Shown here piece after piece: positions 1-9,600 of a stretch of 64,000 bases of DNA (the stretch's first letter is position 1; each line of letters opens with the position of its first letter). This DNA comes from an uncultured Candidatus Melainabacteria bacterium. GTDB lineage: Bacteria; Cyanobacteriota; Vampirovibrionia; Gastranaerophilales; Gastranaerophilaceae. The stretch spans positions 62,001 to 126,000 of the forward strand of contig CAKUUC010000003.1 in assembly GCA_934692625.1 (NCBI GenBank). The letters run 5' to 3'. Below the pieces are notes generated by a model that did no database searches, was not told the origin of the DNA, and was given only the letters and a program-made list of their open reading frames with translations. The translations under genes were made by a program, and so were the position numbers.

Positions 1-186
1 ATATGTAACATCATATCCTTTAAATTTTAAATATCTATATAATACATCCCACGTAATATAGCATCTTGCATGCCCCAAATGCGCATAATCATAAACAGTT
101 GGACCGCAAACATACATTTTAACCTTGTTTTCTTCTATAGGTTTAAACTCTTCTATTGTATTACTGTAAGAATTAAATAATTTCAT
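1..186 (-). CDS. cysS: Cysteinyl-tRNA synthetase, N-terminal part (runs off the window)
   Basis: Class I aminoacyl-tRNA synthetase that charges tRNA-Cys in the cytosol. Only the first 62 codons lie in the window; the gene continues past base 1. The visible part reads without a stop and carries CGPTVYDY, whose Cys27 is a zinc ligand in this family, and HLGH at residues 36-39, the HIGH signature of the nucleotide-binding site. The ATG at 186 is preceded by a GAGGG ribosome site seven bases upstream. It diverges from the hypothetical gene starting at 351. The identity is firm because CGPTVYDYxHLGHAR is highly specific for CysS. Confidence 0.93.
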   Translation of the reverse strand, partial: MKLFNSYSNTIEEFKPIEENKVKMYVCGPTVYDYAHLGHARCYITWDVLYRYLKFKGYDVTY

Positions 187-212
187 AAAATACCCTCATT
201 TCCATATCGTTA

Positions 213-239
213 ATTATACACTAAAAACAATAGTTTCAA
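213..239 (-). promoter_or_regulatory. Likely promoter of cysS
   Basis: On the minus strand a perfect TATAAT (213-218) is preceded by TTGAAA (234-239). The 15-base spacer is short for a sigma-70 promoter, so the -35 match may be fortuitous. It lies about 27 bases upstream of the cysS ATG. Confidence 0.5.
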
Positions 240-316
240 GGTTAATTTTCACAAGTTTTATAGTTACAAAAATTAATATTTAAAATTAATTTAGCAATTA
301 TAACAAATATATATAC

Positions 317-344
317 TTTATATAAATGTGAGAGAATACAGGAG
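317..344 (+). promoter_or_regulatory. Shared leader/promoter motif (copy 1)
   Basis: TTTATATAAATGTGAGAG then AGGAG. CAATTAT (about 295-301) lies 15 bases upstream of TTTATATA, as it also does before the calpain-like gene. Confidence 0.45.
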
Positions 345-350
345 AATATT

Positions 351-767
351 ATGACAGAAAAATTATCCAATGTTACACTAAGTTACACGACAAAAACAGG
401 AGAACACAAAACAAAAACCATAAAAGTCGAACAAGGTTTGGTTATTAATTTTAATAACAAAAATGGCGAATATGAAAACTCTTATTCAGTAAACAAAAAA
501 GGGCAAGTTGTGGCAAAATATGGTCCAAACAACCGCAGTTATGTTGTAAAACAAATCGAAACAACCGAAGCCGAGATAAACAGGTTGACTAGAATTGAAC
601 AAAACAATAAAGACGGCGGCTTAACTCAAAAAGACTTTGACACAGAAGAAGCAAAAAGAGTCAAAAGCGTTGTTGCTGAACAAATGAAAAACGGCAAAGT
701 TCCTTTTTCAACCAAACACCCAATATTGGCAAAAATTCTACCAAAATTTGTTCAAGATTTATTTTAA
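351..767 (+). CDS. Hypothetical protein, 138 aa
   Basis: I do not recognise this protein. It is a soluble, lysine- and asparagine-rich polypeptide with no signal peptide, membrane segment or cysteine. The N-terminal half looks beta-rich (alternating polar and hydrophobic residues around LSNVTLSYTTKTGEHKTKT), the C-terminal half looks helical and ends with the hydrophobic stretch FVQDLF. The ATG at 351 has a good AGGAG site seven bases upstream. Its stop overlaps the stop of the convergent M14 peptidase gene by four bases. The upstream leader motif shared with other lineage-specific genes suggests co-regulation with them. Confidence 0.7.
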   Translation: MTEKLSNVTLSYTTKTGEHKTKTIKVEQGLVINFNNKNGEYENSYSVNKKGQVVAKYGPNNRSYVVKQIETTEAEINRLTRIEQNNKDGGLTQKDFDTEEAKRVKSVVAEQMKNGKVPFSTKHPILAKILPKFVQDLF

Positions 768-1501
768 AAATCATCTAACAATTCAAAAATTTCAAACATC
801 GGTTGAATTAAATTTTCAACCGGTGTTTCTTCGTCTAATTCCAACGTAATTGTCGGAATATTACGTTCTACACCGCAATAAGTTCCAAAACTTCCGGGAG
901 TTGGATAGCCAATACTACCTTCAGCCGGATAACCGATAATTTTTGAAATTTCTTGTGCTATTTCTTTTGCCGGCCCGTCATAATTTACAACCTTATACGG
1001 AGCATGAAGTGTCAAAATACAACTTGGAGAATATTTTTCTATAACGTTTATGACAAATTGAGTTTCGATTTCACTGGCAGGTGCAACTCCGCCAAAATAA
1101 TCACTTGTACAGTCATCGCAAGTCGCATTTTCTCCCTTATTTTGTCCCCAATTTTTGGTCGGAAAATTTCGGTTCAAATCAACACCGTTTGAATTTGTAC
1201 GCTTACCAAGTTGCATACCATCAGGATTTAAACACGGAATAAAAAGAAGATTTCGACAACTGTCCTTTTCTCCCTCCTTCGAAATCAAAGATTTCAAAGT
1301 ATTATCGCAAAATTTATCTAAACTTTCGAGGGGGAGTATAGCATTTGAATTCTGAAATTTTATATATTCATCAATCAGGATTTTTCCTTGAGGTTCATCA
1401 CCATGAAAAACTCCAATTACCAAAACTCCGTTCCCAACAGGATTACCAATTAGTTCTATATCATTGCCAAGCGTTGTTTTCGCTTGTTCCAAAATCTCCA
1501 T
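764..1501 (-). CDS. M14-family zinc carboxypeptidase, MpaA-like
   Basis: A 245-aa metallopeptidase of the M14 (carboxypeptidase A) family. The zinc ligands are visible as HGDE (His33, Glu36) and LTLHAP (His166); GVDLNRNFP (about 106-114) is the substrate-carboxylate motif and Glu221 in ITLELDEE fits the catalytic glutamate. Length and motif spacing resemble MpaA murein tripeptide amidase and related peptidoglycan-peptide trimming enzymes, so a role in recycling gamma-D-Glu-Dap peptides is plausible but inferred. There is no signal peptide, which fits a cytosolic recycling role. It ends tail to tail with the gene at 351 and lies 11 bases downstream of ftsY on the same strand, so it may be co-transcribed with it. 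Confidence 0.85.
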   Translation of the reverse strand: MEILEQAKTTLGNDIELIGNPVGNGVLVIGVFHGDEPQGKILIDEYIKFQNSNAILPLESLDKFCDNTLKSLISKEGEKDSCRNLLFIPCLNPDGMQLGKRTNSNGVDLNRNFPTKNWGQNKGENATCDDCTSDYFGGVAPASEIETQFVINVIEKYSPSCILTLHAPYKVVNYDGPAKEIAQEISKIIGYPAEGSIGYPTPGSFGTYCGVERNIPTITLELDEETPVENLIQPMFEIFELLDDF

Positions 1502-1512
1502 AAATACTCCAA

Positions 1513-2430
1513 TTATTCAAAAATTGCATCTATAAAATCATCAGGATTGAACGGCTTCAAATCTTCCATTTTTTCGCCAACCCCAACCAATTTAACCGGC
1601 AATTTCATTTCTCTTGCAATTGCAATAATTATTGCACCTTTTGAACTACCGTCTAACTTTGTTAACGCTACAGAAGTCAAATTCACAGCCTGAGAAAAAA
1701 CTTTTGCTTGTTGCAAACCGTTTTGCCCTGTATTGGCATCAATTACCAAAATACTTTCTCTCAAGGCATCAGGTGCTTGTTTATCAATTACAGTTTTAAT
1801 TTTGGAAAGCTCTTCCATCAAATTGAATTTATTCTGTAAACGACCTGCTGTATCTACCAAAATCACATCATAATTTTCATTTTTTGCCTTTTGAATTGCT
1901 TCATATACAACAGATGCCGGATCCGCTTTATCTCGGCGCACAATATCAGCACCTGCTCTAACAGACCAAATATTCAATTGCTCTTCCGCTGCCGCTCTAA
2001 ATGTATCTCCGGCTGCTACAAGAACCTTTTTTCCTTCTTGCTTAAACTTATAAGCCAATTTTGCAATCAAAGTAGTTTTGCCAACTCCATTCACACCGGC
2101 AATAAAATATATATTTAACTCATTTTCTTTATAATTTAATTCTGTAGAACCTGCTTCTTGCAAGGTTTTCTTGAATTCATTTTTTAAATAAGTTTTCAAT
2201 TCTGATGGCTTTGCATCTTTTTTTGCTCGTAACTTGTCAACAAGTTCAGCCGCATAATCAACACCTAAATCTGCACATATCAAAGTATCTTCGATGTCAT
2301 CTAAGGTAAACTCAGAATAACGTTCTTCACTTTCGTCAACATTTGCAAGTACATTTCCAACCAGATTTTGAGTTGTATTAGAAATCTTTTGTTTTAAATT
2401 TTCAATTTTATCTTTAAAAAATCCGAACAT
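1513..2430 (-). CDS. ftsY: Signal recognition particle receptor FtsY
   Basis: GTPase that docks SRP-ribosome complexes at the membrane. The NG domain is complete: helical N domain (about 20-95), P-loop GVNGVGKTT (112-120), DTAGR (193-197), TKLDG (257-261) and the C-terminal GVGEKMEDLKPF. At 305 aa it lacks the acidic A domain of E. coli FtsY, as in many bacteria. I chose the ATG at 2430 (MFGFFKDK), the usual FtsY beginning; an in-frame ATG at 2469 would overlap the upstream ORF. No ribosome site precedes 2430, but a CTATTAT box ends six bases before it, compatible with a leaderless transcript. Confidence 0.95.
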   Translation of the reverse strand: MFGFFKDKIENLKQKISNTTQNLVGNVLANVDESEERYSEFTLDDIEDTLICADLGVDYAAELVDKLRAKKDAKPSELKTYLKNEFKKTLQEAGSTELNYKENELNIYFIAGVNGVGKTTLIAKLAYKFKQEGKKVLVAAGDTFRAAAEEQLNIWSVRAGADIVRRDKADPASVVYEAIQKAKNENYDVILVDTAGRLQNKFNLMEELSKIKTVIDKQAPDALRESILVIDANTGQNGLQQAKVFSQAVNLTSVALTKLDGSSKGAIIIAIAREMKLPVKLVGVGEKMEDLKPFNPDDFIDAIFE

Positions 2431-2450
2431 AGTTGGATAATAGCATAAAA

Positions 2451-2639
2451 TCAACGATTTTTCATCCAACGTTTGAAAAAAGATATTTGCCGTTTTAATT
2501 TAACAAATTTTTCACCACGACCTTGCGAAAACCTCATTATATCAACCAGAACAAAGCTTATATAAACAAACTCACCCAAAATAGAATTCGGTAAAATGAT
2601 ATCATCTTCGTCATTAAAACAAATATCGTTTTCTTGCAT
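2451..2639 (-). CDS. Small hypothetical protein upstream of ftsY, 62 aa
   Basis: Not recognised. It has an acidic N-terminus (NDEDD), a hydrophobic middle (FVYISFVLVDIM) and a strongly basic C-terminus (KLKRQ, FFKRW). It ends 20 bases before the ftsY start on the same strand, which would fit a leader gene. There is no clear ribosome site, so it may not be translated. Confidence 0.35.
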   Translation of the reverse strand: MQENDICFNDEDDIILPNSILGEFVYISFVLVDIMRFSQGRGEKFVKLKRQISFFKRWMKNR

Positions 2640-2734
2640 TTTACATTTGTCACTTTATATATGTCATTGTATTTTATATAATAACAACAGTTTATATTTT
2701 TGTCAATCATCAACAATGAAATTAAACTGTAATT

Positions 2735-2953
2735 ATGTTGAATATATACGAAGAAATTAGAATAATACTTCTGCGCCAAGGATTGTCTATGCGCAAACTT
2801 TCAATAAAAATGAATGAAGAAAACCTGAAAGTTCCTGTAGAAGGTGGGTTGTCTAATTCTTTTGCCAAAGGAAGTATTAAATTTAGAACTGTTCAGCAAA
2901 TTTTAGATTTTCTGGGATACGAACTGGTTATAAGAGAAAAGAAAGAAAAATAA
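2735..2953 (+). CDS. Small helix-turn-helix-like protein (72 aa)
   Basis: Resembles a family of short XRE-like proteins with the layout ILLRQGLSMRKLS (helix-turn) followed by a C-terminal FRTVQQILDFLGYELVIR. The LSMRKLSIKMNE segment (about 17-28) would be the recognition region, and the ending LDFLGYEL recurs in such repressors. It probably binds DNA; target unknown. No Shine-Dalgarno is apparent before the ATG. A strong hairpin follows the stop directly. Confidence 0.6.
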   Translation: MLNIYEEIRIILLRQGLSMRKLSIKMNEENLKVPVEGGLSNSFAKGSIKFRTVQQILDFLGYELVIREKKEK

Positions 2954-2957
2954 GAGT

Positions 2958-3000
2958 TCATAAAAAAAACGACCGACGAAATACCAGTCGTTTTTTATGA
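2958..3000. terminator. Bidirectional intrinsic terminator
   Basis: Arms 2958-2973 and 2987-3000 pair almost perfectly (a two-base A bulge) around a 13-base loop and give a T-run on either strand. It separates the convergent HTH gene (2735-2953) and nusB. Confidence 0.85.
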
Positions 3001-3017
3001 GTTTAGTTTTTTAAAAA

Positions 3018-3677
3018 TTATTCAATTCCGTTATCAACAATAACTTTTGCAATAATACCATTGATAAAAGATGGGCTATCATCGGTTGAATATTTTTTAG
3101 CCAATTCAACGGCTTCATCAACAACAACCTTCATTGGCGCTTCTTTTACATACAACAATTCAGAAATAGCAATACGTAAAATATCTTTGTCCATTTTAAC
3201 TAATCTGTCAAAATCCCAACCTGTTGAATATTTTTTAATCATCTCATCAATTTCTTCATGATTTTGTTGATATGCTTGAGCAATTTGAATTGCATAAGAC
3301 TTAACTTCGTTTTGAGATTCAAGAGTTGTAAACTCAGCGATTTCAAGTGCTAACAATGCTTTTTCAGCAATGTCAATCATCTCATCAACTTTTTCTGACA
3401 TTTCACCAGTCATCATAATCGGAACAGAAACATTAGCAGCTTCAATCGGTCTGTTCAAATTGATTTCGTGTTCTGCTTCATAATCATCAATTTTGTTACG
3501 CATATCAATCAATGTACCAAGTGCAGTTTTCAATTCATCATTTGCATTACTTGATAAAATTCTTACTGATTTGATTATGATATCGTCCAAATTTTCCTTT
3601 GAATAGTTTGTAATCTTTTTTTCAAATTGTGAAAATAATATAAAAGCTAGTTCTCTAGCGGCTCTTCGGGCTTGCAT
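3018..3677 (-). CDS. nusB: Transcription antitermination factor NusB
   Basis: RNA-binding partner of NusE/S10 in antitermination of rRNA operons. The N-terminal MQARRAARELAFILFSQF and the C-terminal block KVVVDEAVELAKKYSTDD followed by FINGIIAKV are classic NusB. At 219 aa it is longer than the 130-150 aa usual in proteobacteria because of an insertion between the two halves, a feature I associate with cyanobacterial NusB. A GAGG site precedes the ATG at 3677. It is monocistronic as far as the sequence shows. Confidence 0.93.
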   Translation of the reverse strand: MQARRAARELAFILFSQFEKKITNYSKENLDDIIIKSVRILSSNANDELKTALGTLIDMRNKIDDYEAEHEINLNRPIEAANVSVPIMMTGEMSEKVDEMIDIAEKALLALEIAEFTTLESQNEVKSYAIQIAQAYQQNHEEIDEMIKKYSTGWDFDRLVKMDKDILRIAISELLYVKEAPMKVVVDEAVELAKKYSTDDSPSFINGIIAKVIVDNGIE

Positions 3678-3766
3678 ATTTTTACCTCATAAATTTAATT
3701 ACATATTCTGTTTATAAAAAATATGCTATCATGAAAAAATTTCTACGACAAGAAATATCAAAACAA

Positions 3767-4216
3767 TTATTCTTCAATTTTTGGATAAGCTTTTTTCAAA
3801 TTTGCTTTTAAACGTTCAACACATTTTTCCTTTTCTACAGAATTTTTAGAAAAAGAATAGGCATCAACATACAATATTCTTGGATTTTTACCTGCTACAA
3901 AATCAATTTTACAAGTTGAAGTTCCAAAATTTAATTGAGTATATAGAACTTCTGTCGGTACGCATTTGCCAAGACGATATTCTTTTCTTGCAGGTCCGTA
4001 TTTTTCACGGTATTCTCGCAAGCAAGCAGAATATTCAGAAGGCTTTAAATTTCTATCACTTCTGCAATAGTTTGAACTAAAAACTAATGGGGAAAATTTT
4101 GCCATTGACGGACATTCATAATATGGAGTACTATTTAGAATTACCGCAAAAGCACTCACACAAGTTAACATCACACAAATAACTACAAACAAAAGTTTAT
4201 TTACTATCTTTTTCAT
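3767..4216 (-). CDS. Secreted hypothetical protein, 149 aa
   Basis: Not recognised. A clear signal peptide (MKKIVNKLLFVVICVMLTCVSAFA, cleavage near residue 25) is followed by a mature domain of about 125 aa with six cysteines, enough for several disulfides (for example YYECPSM, NYCRS, YSACLREY, GKCVP, STCKI, EKCVE). This suggests an exported, periplasmic or outer-face protein in an oxidising environment. A GGGGA site precedes the ATG. It lies downstream of rpsA on the same strand but past the rpsA start, transcribed toward nusB. Confidence 0.75.
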   Translation of the reverse strand: MKKIVNKLLFVVICVMLTCVSAFAVILNSTPYYECPSMAKFSPLVFSSNYCRSDRNLKPSEYSACLREYREKYGPARKEYRLGKCVPTEVLYTQLNFGTSTCKIDFVAGKNPRILYVDAYSFSKNSVEKEKCVERLKANLKKAYPKIEE

Positions 4217-4270
4217 ATCTGTTCCCCACGTACTTTTAAAAAAATTATATTTATTTAAAACATTTTGTCA

Positions 4271-4303
4271 ACAAAAAACGGGCGTCCTCAAATCGGACAC
4301 CCG
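4271..4303 (-). terminator. Intrinsic terminator after rpsA
   Basis: On the minus strand a GC-rich hairpin (arms 4295-4303 and 4279-4287, one mismatch, seven-base loop) is followed by TTTTTTG. It lies 20 bases past the rpsA stop. Confidence 0.85.
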
Positions 4304-4322
4304 CTTTATATGTTATTTTGAA

Positions 4323-5384
4323 TTATTCAGCATCTTTGTTAATATCTTTAATGCTCAATGCAATTCTGTGTTCTTGTGGAGTGAATTTCTTAATAAGAAC
4401 TTCTACACTGTCACCAACTTTGAATTTGTTGAACGGATTGATATTTTCTTCAGCCATTTCAGAAACTGGAAGTAATGCTTCAACTCCAGGGAAGATGTTA
4501 ATAAAAGCACCAAAACCTGTAACTTTGTTAACTGTACCAGTAATTACTTGACCTTCTGAGAATTGACCTTCGATTTGTTGCCATGGATCTTCGCCCATTC
4601 TTTTCAAAGACAATGAAATTCTTTTCAATTCGTTATCAATTTTAATAATTTTAACTTCGATTGTTTCACCCAAAGAAATAACATCTGAAGGGTGTTTAAT
4701 TCTTTGCCAAGAAATTTCAGAAATTGGAAGTAAACCATCGATACCGTTGATGTCAACAAAAGCACCGAAATCAGCGATTCTTACAACTTCACCTTTAACA
4801 ACTTGACCTTCTTCCAATGTTGCCAAAATGTTATCAACAACTTGATCTCTTTGTTCAGCAACTGCTTGTCTTTGAGATAGGATAAGTTTATTTTTCTTAG
4901 GATCAGCTTCCAAAACCTTAACTTCGATTTTTTGATCTAATAGACCATCAAAAGGAGTTCCAGTTCTTAATTGAGAAGAAGGAATAAAACCTTTCAAATC
5001 AGCAACGTCAACCAAAACGCCACCTTTTACAACTGAAACAACTTTAGCAAGGATAGTATCGCCTTGAACTTTTGCATCATTAAGTTGAGCCCAGGCTTGA
5101 GCAAATGCAAGTCTTTTCAATGACAATAACATACCGTCTTCATCGTGTTCTTCTTTCAATACGTAGAATTCTTTTTCGTCACCGATTTCAAGTGGAGTAG
5201 CTTCTTCTGCTGCAGAAATTTCTTTGTTTGGCAAGAAAGCTTCTGTTTTAGCGCCACGAACGCTGATTAGGTAGCCGTCTTGGTCTTTTTTCAATACTGT
5301 ACCTTCAACGATATCGGCAACTGAATGTCCTTTTGAAAAACTTTCTTCTAATAGTTTTTCGAATTCATCTAATACTTGTGTCAT
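4323..5384 (-). CDS. rpsA: 30S ribosomal protein S1
   Basis: Binds mRNA on the small subunit. The 353-aa chain has four S1/OB repeats at roughly 22-92, 105-173, 190-260 and 275-347; the third and fourth are canonical (GEVVRIADFGAFVDI; GTVNKVTGFGAFINI). The six-repeat form of proteobacteria is absent; a short S1 of three to four repeats is typical of cyanobacteria and several Gram-positives. An AGGAG site lies well placed before the ATG, and a strong terminator follows, so it appears to be transcribed alone. Confidence 0.93.
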   Translation of the reverse strand: MTQVLDEFEKLLEESFSKGHSVADIVEGTVLKKDQDGYLISVRGAKTEAFLPNKEISAAEEATPLEIGDEKEFYVLKEEHDEDGMLLSLKRLAFAQAWAQLNDAKVQGDTILAKVVSVVKGGVLVDVADLKGFIPSSQLRTGTPFDGLLDQKIEVKVLEADPKKNKLILSQRQAVAEQRDQVVDNILATLEEGQVVKGEVVRIADFGAFVDINGIDGLLPISEISWQRIKHPSDVISLGETIEVKIIKIDNELKRISLSLKRMGEDPWQQIEGQFSEGQVITGTVNKVTGFGAFINIFPGVEALLPVSEMAEENINPFNKFKVGDSVEVLIKKFTPQEHRIALSIKDINKDAE

Positions 5385-5445
5385 TTTTTATTTTCTCCTT
5401 TTCTTTGTTATGACGTTTTGTACATTTTGTTGTTATCTTTTCTCC

Positions 5446-5479
5446 GGATTGCCACGCCTCTTTGAGGCTCACAATGACG
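5446..5479 (+). repeat. Dispersed palindromic repeat, copy 1
   Basis: Begins with GGATTGCCAC and ends with CAATGACG. These same termini recur, inverted, at 5614-5652. Such elements with conserved GGATTGCCAC/CGTCATTG ends are seen as dispersed repeats in several bacterial groups. It lies in the rpsA-ispH spacer. Confidence 0.65.
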
Positions 5480-5613
5480 ATTTTGAAACACCTACATATT
5501 TTCGGTTTGCTTGAATTTCGTCTTTATCTTTTTGGATTGCTTCGTCACTCGTAATGTCGGGTTTTATCTGCCAAACATTCTTCTTGTCAGTTATTTGAAA
5601 ATCTCACCGATTC

Positions 5614-5652
5614 CGTCATTGCGAGACCATCGTCAGATTTTCGTGGCAATCC
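5614..5652 (-). repeat. Dispersed palindromic repeat, copy 2 (inverted)
   Basis: Begins CGTCATTGCGAG and ends GTGGCAATCC, the reverse complement of the ends of the copy at 5446-5479. The internal part differs between the copies. It ends six bases from the ispH stop and so probably forms part of its 3' UTR. Confidence 0.65.
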
Positions 5653-5658
5653 AGTTTT

Positions 5659-6525
5659 TTAGAAACGTTCTAGCGTTTCTAAAACTTTTTTTATTACACT
5701 ATCAGGAGTTGACGCCCCTGCGGTAACTGAGATTTTCTCTGAATTAGAAATTAAATCACTATAATTGACTAATTCATCAGAAGTTTCTATATGAATTGTT
5801 TGTGCTATATCAGTCAAAATTTCTGCCAAATGTGTTGTATTTGCACTCTTTTTTGACCCTACTACAATCATTAAATCACTTTCTTTTGCAAGTTCTTTTG
5901 CTTCTGCTTGGCGCATTGCAGTACTTTGGCAAATCGTATTTGCCACCAACAACTCTTTTGCCAATGGAATTAACGCTTCTACAACATTATTCAATGTCGA
6001 AATCATTTGAGTTGTCTGAACAACTACACCAATTTTCTTATTTGCTTTCAAGTCTTTCGCAAAAGGTTCAACCGCTTCCGGCGAATCAACCACAATAACC
6101 TTGTCGCTGTATTGTAATGCATTAGCTTTTATCGCTACAACTTCGGGGTGTTCGGCCTTGCCGACAATAACAAGATAATAGCCGTTTTGCGCAAGTTCTA
6201 CCGCTTTTTGCTGAACTTTTTTCACATCTGGACAAGTCATATCCAAAACCTCAAAACCGGCTTTTTCTATTTTATCAAAGACTTCCGGACTTTCGCCATG
6301 TGAACGCACAACGCAAATACCATCACCTTTTGCAGGCAATTCAGACAATGTTTCAATACCTAAACTTCCCAATTCATCAATAACTTGTGAATTGTGAATA
6401 AGTTCACCCAAAACACAAACATTACGAGTAGGGTTTTCAGACTTTAAATTTTTGACAGTTTCAACGGCTCTTTTAACTCCGTAACAAAAACCTGCAAACT
6501 TTGCTAATTTAATTTCTTTCGGCAA
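5659..6525 (-). CDS. ispH: 4-hydroxy-3-methylbut-2-enyl diphosphate reductase
   Basis: Last enzyme of the MEP isoprenoid pathway (LytB): a [4Fe-4S] protein that makes IPP and DMAPP from HMBPP. The three cluster cysteines are present (Cys14 in AGFCYGVKRA, Cys98 in DMTCPD, Cys199 in NTICQS), with substrate-binding His44 in ELIHN and His76 in RSHGE. At 288 aa it is normal length. The start codon is TTG at 6525; no ATG is available and the family begins only a few residues before the first cysteine. It stands alone between the 1175-aa protein gene and rpsA. Confidence 0.95.
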   Translation of the reverse strand: MPKEIKLAKFAGFCYGVKRAVETVKNLKSENPTRNVCVLGELIHNSQVIDELGSLGIETLSELPAKGDGICVVRSHGESPEVFDKIEKAGFEVLDMTCPDVKKVQQKAVELAQNGYYLVIVGKAEHPEVVAIKANALQYSDKVIVVDSPEAVEPFAKDLKANKKIGVVVQTTQMISTLNNVVEALIPLAKELLVANTICQSTAMRQAEAKELAKESDLMIVVGSKKSANTTHLAEILTDIAQTIHIETSDELVNYSDLISNSEKISVTAGASTPDSVIKKVLETLERF

Positions 6526-6540
6526 TTTACAATTGTCTTC

Positions 6541-6577
6541 TTTCTATAGACTCGCAAGAAAACTTGCTGTATAGAAA
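6541..6577. other. Inverted repeat upstream of ispH
   Basis: Arms 6541-6558 and 6563-6577 pair (TTTCTATA plus CTTGC, with a small bulge) around an AAAA loop. No T-run follows on the minus strand, so it is not an obvious intrinsic terminator. It falls in the ispH 5' region and could be an RNA leader structure or operator. Confidence 0.4.
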
Positions 6578-6608
6578 TTAGACCATGAAAGAATTAAAAA
6601 ATCAAGAG

Positions 6609-9600
6609 TTAGCCCCAATAAACAGCACCTTTTTGGGTTAATTTGTCATATCGTCCGCCAAATCTGACCTTGGTTGAACTTCCGGCCCCAACATCTAAAT
6701 ATTCATCGTCAAGTGAAGTTACTCCTGAATCATACATCTGAGATGGTGGAACTTTTATTCCTGATTGTATTTTTCTAATTTCTGCTTGCCACTCATCAGA
6801 CCCTTTAACCGGACCATTTTGTTGAACAGTTTTGGCTCTGTCAATAGTTTTAACTCCGGTATTTTCAACCAACTCGTTTGTTTCTGTTTCGCTGATTGAA
6901 GGCGTTGACTTCATTCGCAATTTACAGATTCGTTGACGTTCATCAAACGGCAAATATTGCATATATTTGTTAAATTCACCATTGCTCATTGAAGGGTGTG
7001 CCATCAAATAATTCACCAAAAGTTTATAGTCAATCGTTGACAAATCATCTATTTGACCTGCATTCAACATTTCTGAAACTGTTGTCGGTGGCAACATATT
7101 CAAAAGTTGAGATTTTAACACTGCACTATCACATTTCAAGTACAGATTTTTGATAACATCACTATTTTTTGTACTTTGTGCAAATGATGAAATTTGATCA
7201 GATGAACCGTTTATCGCAAGCGCTTCAATGAACTTGTCCTGTACTTTTGCGCCATAAATTGACACCAATTTATCGTATAAATCAGCAATGCTTGTTGAAT
7301 TAGATACAATTTCTTCAATTACATCAGTTTTTTCTGTTGTCGCATCATTGTTTAGAAGGTCATTGGCAACTGCTGCACCAACTGTGGCTTTCAATTCGGT
7401 AATCTGCTTTTCGGAAAGTTTTGTATTGTGTTCTTCTTCCCATTTCTTGATAGAGTTATCAATAGAAGCCTTTGTTTGTTGAGCATTATCCATTGCTTTT
7501 GCTTTGTTAATTTCAGAATTTTTAACAGAAGCATCTGCAATTGTCGATGTACCAACAGTTGTTGAGTTAGCGGCAGTTGCTGAAACAGTATTTTCTAATT
7601 TTTCAGCCCGTCCGGATTGTAGCGCAGATGCAACAATTTGCGCAGGTGTTTGAGAACTTGCTCCAGCCTGTGGACTTGTTTGAACCATTTTTGCAACTTC
7701 TTGGGCATTAACCGTTCCTGTTTGGGTTGTGGAATTTGCAGAACTTGCTTGTGAAGTTTCACTTGGAGCATTAGTTGTGCTTGAACCACTTATATTACCC
7801 GTTGCCATTGCATTTTGGATATTTGCTTTCTGTTCAGGAGTATAGTTTCCTGAAGATACTGCGTTATCAATTACAGACTTGTATTGAGATTTTATGCTTT
7901 TATCAACCGAATTGTAGGCAGCAGCCAAACCTTCTGTTACTGCAGGATTATTCTGTTTTGCCAATTCTTTTACGGCATATAAAGTATCTTCTGCACCGTT
8001 TTTAACCGAAGTCATAGCAACGTAATCTTTGACCCAAGATGATTGATTTTGCGGACTTACCTTACCACTGTTACAAACATTTGAAATGTAACTAGTAGCA
8101 CGTTCTTTGGTTGTAAGATTTCTATCTGCTAAAACTGTTGTTAAAAGTGACTTTGCGGCAGGTTTGCCATGCTGAACAGTTGCTTCGCCAAATTTCCGAC
8201 TTTGTTCTTCACTCATGTCACCATTTACCGCAAGATTTGTCAATTTTTTCGCAGACGTATTGGTTGGGTCAACATCAATAATTTGTTGCATAGCAACACC
8301 ATTATCTTTTGCATACGCATTAACACCTGCAGCCGATATAAGCTTCGGAAATTCTTTACGTATTTGAGCATCAGAATAGCCATTAGCCCTCAATAGTTCT
8401 AGAGTAGTATCTAATGCCGCTTTAGGGTCTTTATTAGCACCTTCCATAGCTCGTATACCTGCTGCTAAATGCTCGTTTAATTTTTTAGGATTGTTTTTAT
8501 ATTTTTTAATAGCAGCGTTTTGCATTTCTTCAAAGGAAATATTTCCTTGCGCCAATAGCTCGGCTTTTGCTTCTGTTAATTTCCTAATCTTAGTTGCTTC
8601 TTCACCAAAGCCTTCGAAATCACCCTTAAGGCTTCTAAGTGCTTGCATGTCATCTTTTGTTGCAGTGCCGTTTTTACATTTTTCTTCAAGCCTTGCTGCA
8701 ACCGCTTTATAGTCATAAGGTTTTCCTTCATTCTTTAAAGCTTCTGCTGTCGAACGTATTACCCTTAATGGAGCTACAATTTCTCGATTTTTACAATCTT
8801 TAAGTAGAAGATTTGTTGTTTTAATCGGGTTACTTTCTAACTTTTCTTTATACTTTGAAATTGTAACATCATTTGGTTGTTTAACAAAATCTTTCAAAAA
8901 AGTAGAAGTCCATTGGCAAAGTTGTTTTTGACCACCATCTGTTTCAACAAGAGCCTCTAAGCCTGCTGCCAACTCTGGGTTTATTTTACTCAGTTGGTCA
9001 AGTGCAGATTTTTGTATGGTTTCTAATTGTTCTTTTTCAGACAATTTAGCAAATTTTTCATCTCCAACATTGACAAGTCTACCTAATGCAAGCATTTGTT
9101 CTTCCGGAGATTTGTTTTTAAAATCTTCGTTTTCCATAAGCGTCTTTATGCCTTTTTTAATTTGGTTGCTTAATGCAATTTCACCATTTTTAGCAAGCGA
9201 TTTATCGGAAAAATCAGAGATTTTTTCACCTTTTGAATTTGCTTCTTCAAGAGTAGCCAAAGCCGCAAAAGTTTTTTGAATATTTGCAATTTTATCAGCA
9301 TTCTTGAGCTTCTTTTCGTCTAATTGAACACCAAAAGTTTTGGCTAATTCTGCTGACTTTTCAGCACAATAAGCTTCTTTTTCTTTACCTGACAAATTTG
9401 CATATTCTGCATCATTCTTTGTCAAATAAGCGTCCATAAATGTATTTAGTTTTACTTTTGCTGGTTTTGTCTGAAAATTTTTATTCATGACAGTAGTCAA
9501 AGGCACCAGATTGTCCGCTTGAGGAACCTCTATCTGCGTTGACTTTTCGGCAGCATTTTTTTCTGTTGTTTTCAAACCTTGATAACCATTATCAATCAAC

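Larger units (their letters stand above)
187..350. other. Divergent intergenic region
   Basis: AT-rich spacer between cysS and the gene at 351. It holds the cysS promoter and, at 317-344, a TTTATATA/GTGAGAG leader that recurs upstream of at least three other lineage-specific genes in this window (about 27.3, 30.6 and 41.5 kb). Confidence 0.5.

Noticed and set aside
2558..2779. Second minus-strand frame overlapping the small gene near ftsY
   Set aside because: It overlaps the HTH gene and shows no start signal or conserved pattern.
5511..5726. Open frame on the plus strand across the repeat and the end of ispH
   Set aside because: It runs through a dispersed repeat and antisense to ispH, with no ribosome site and no recognisable protein.
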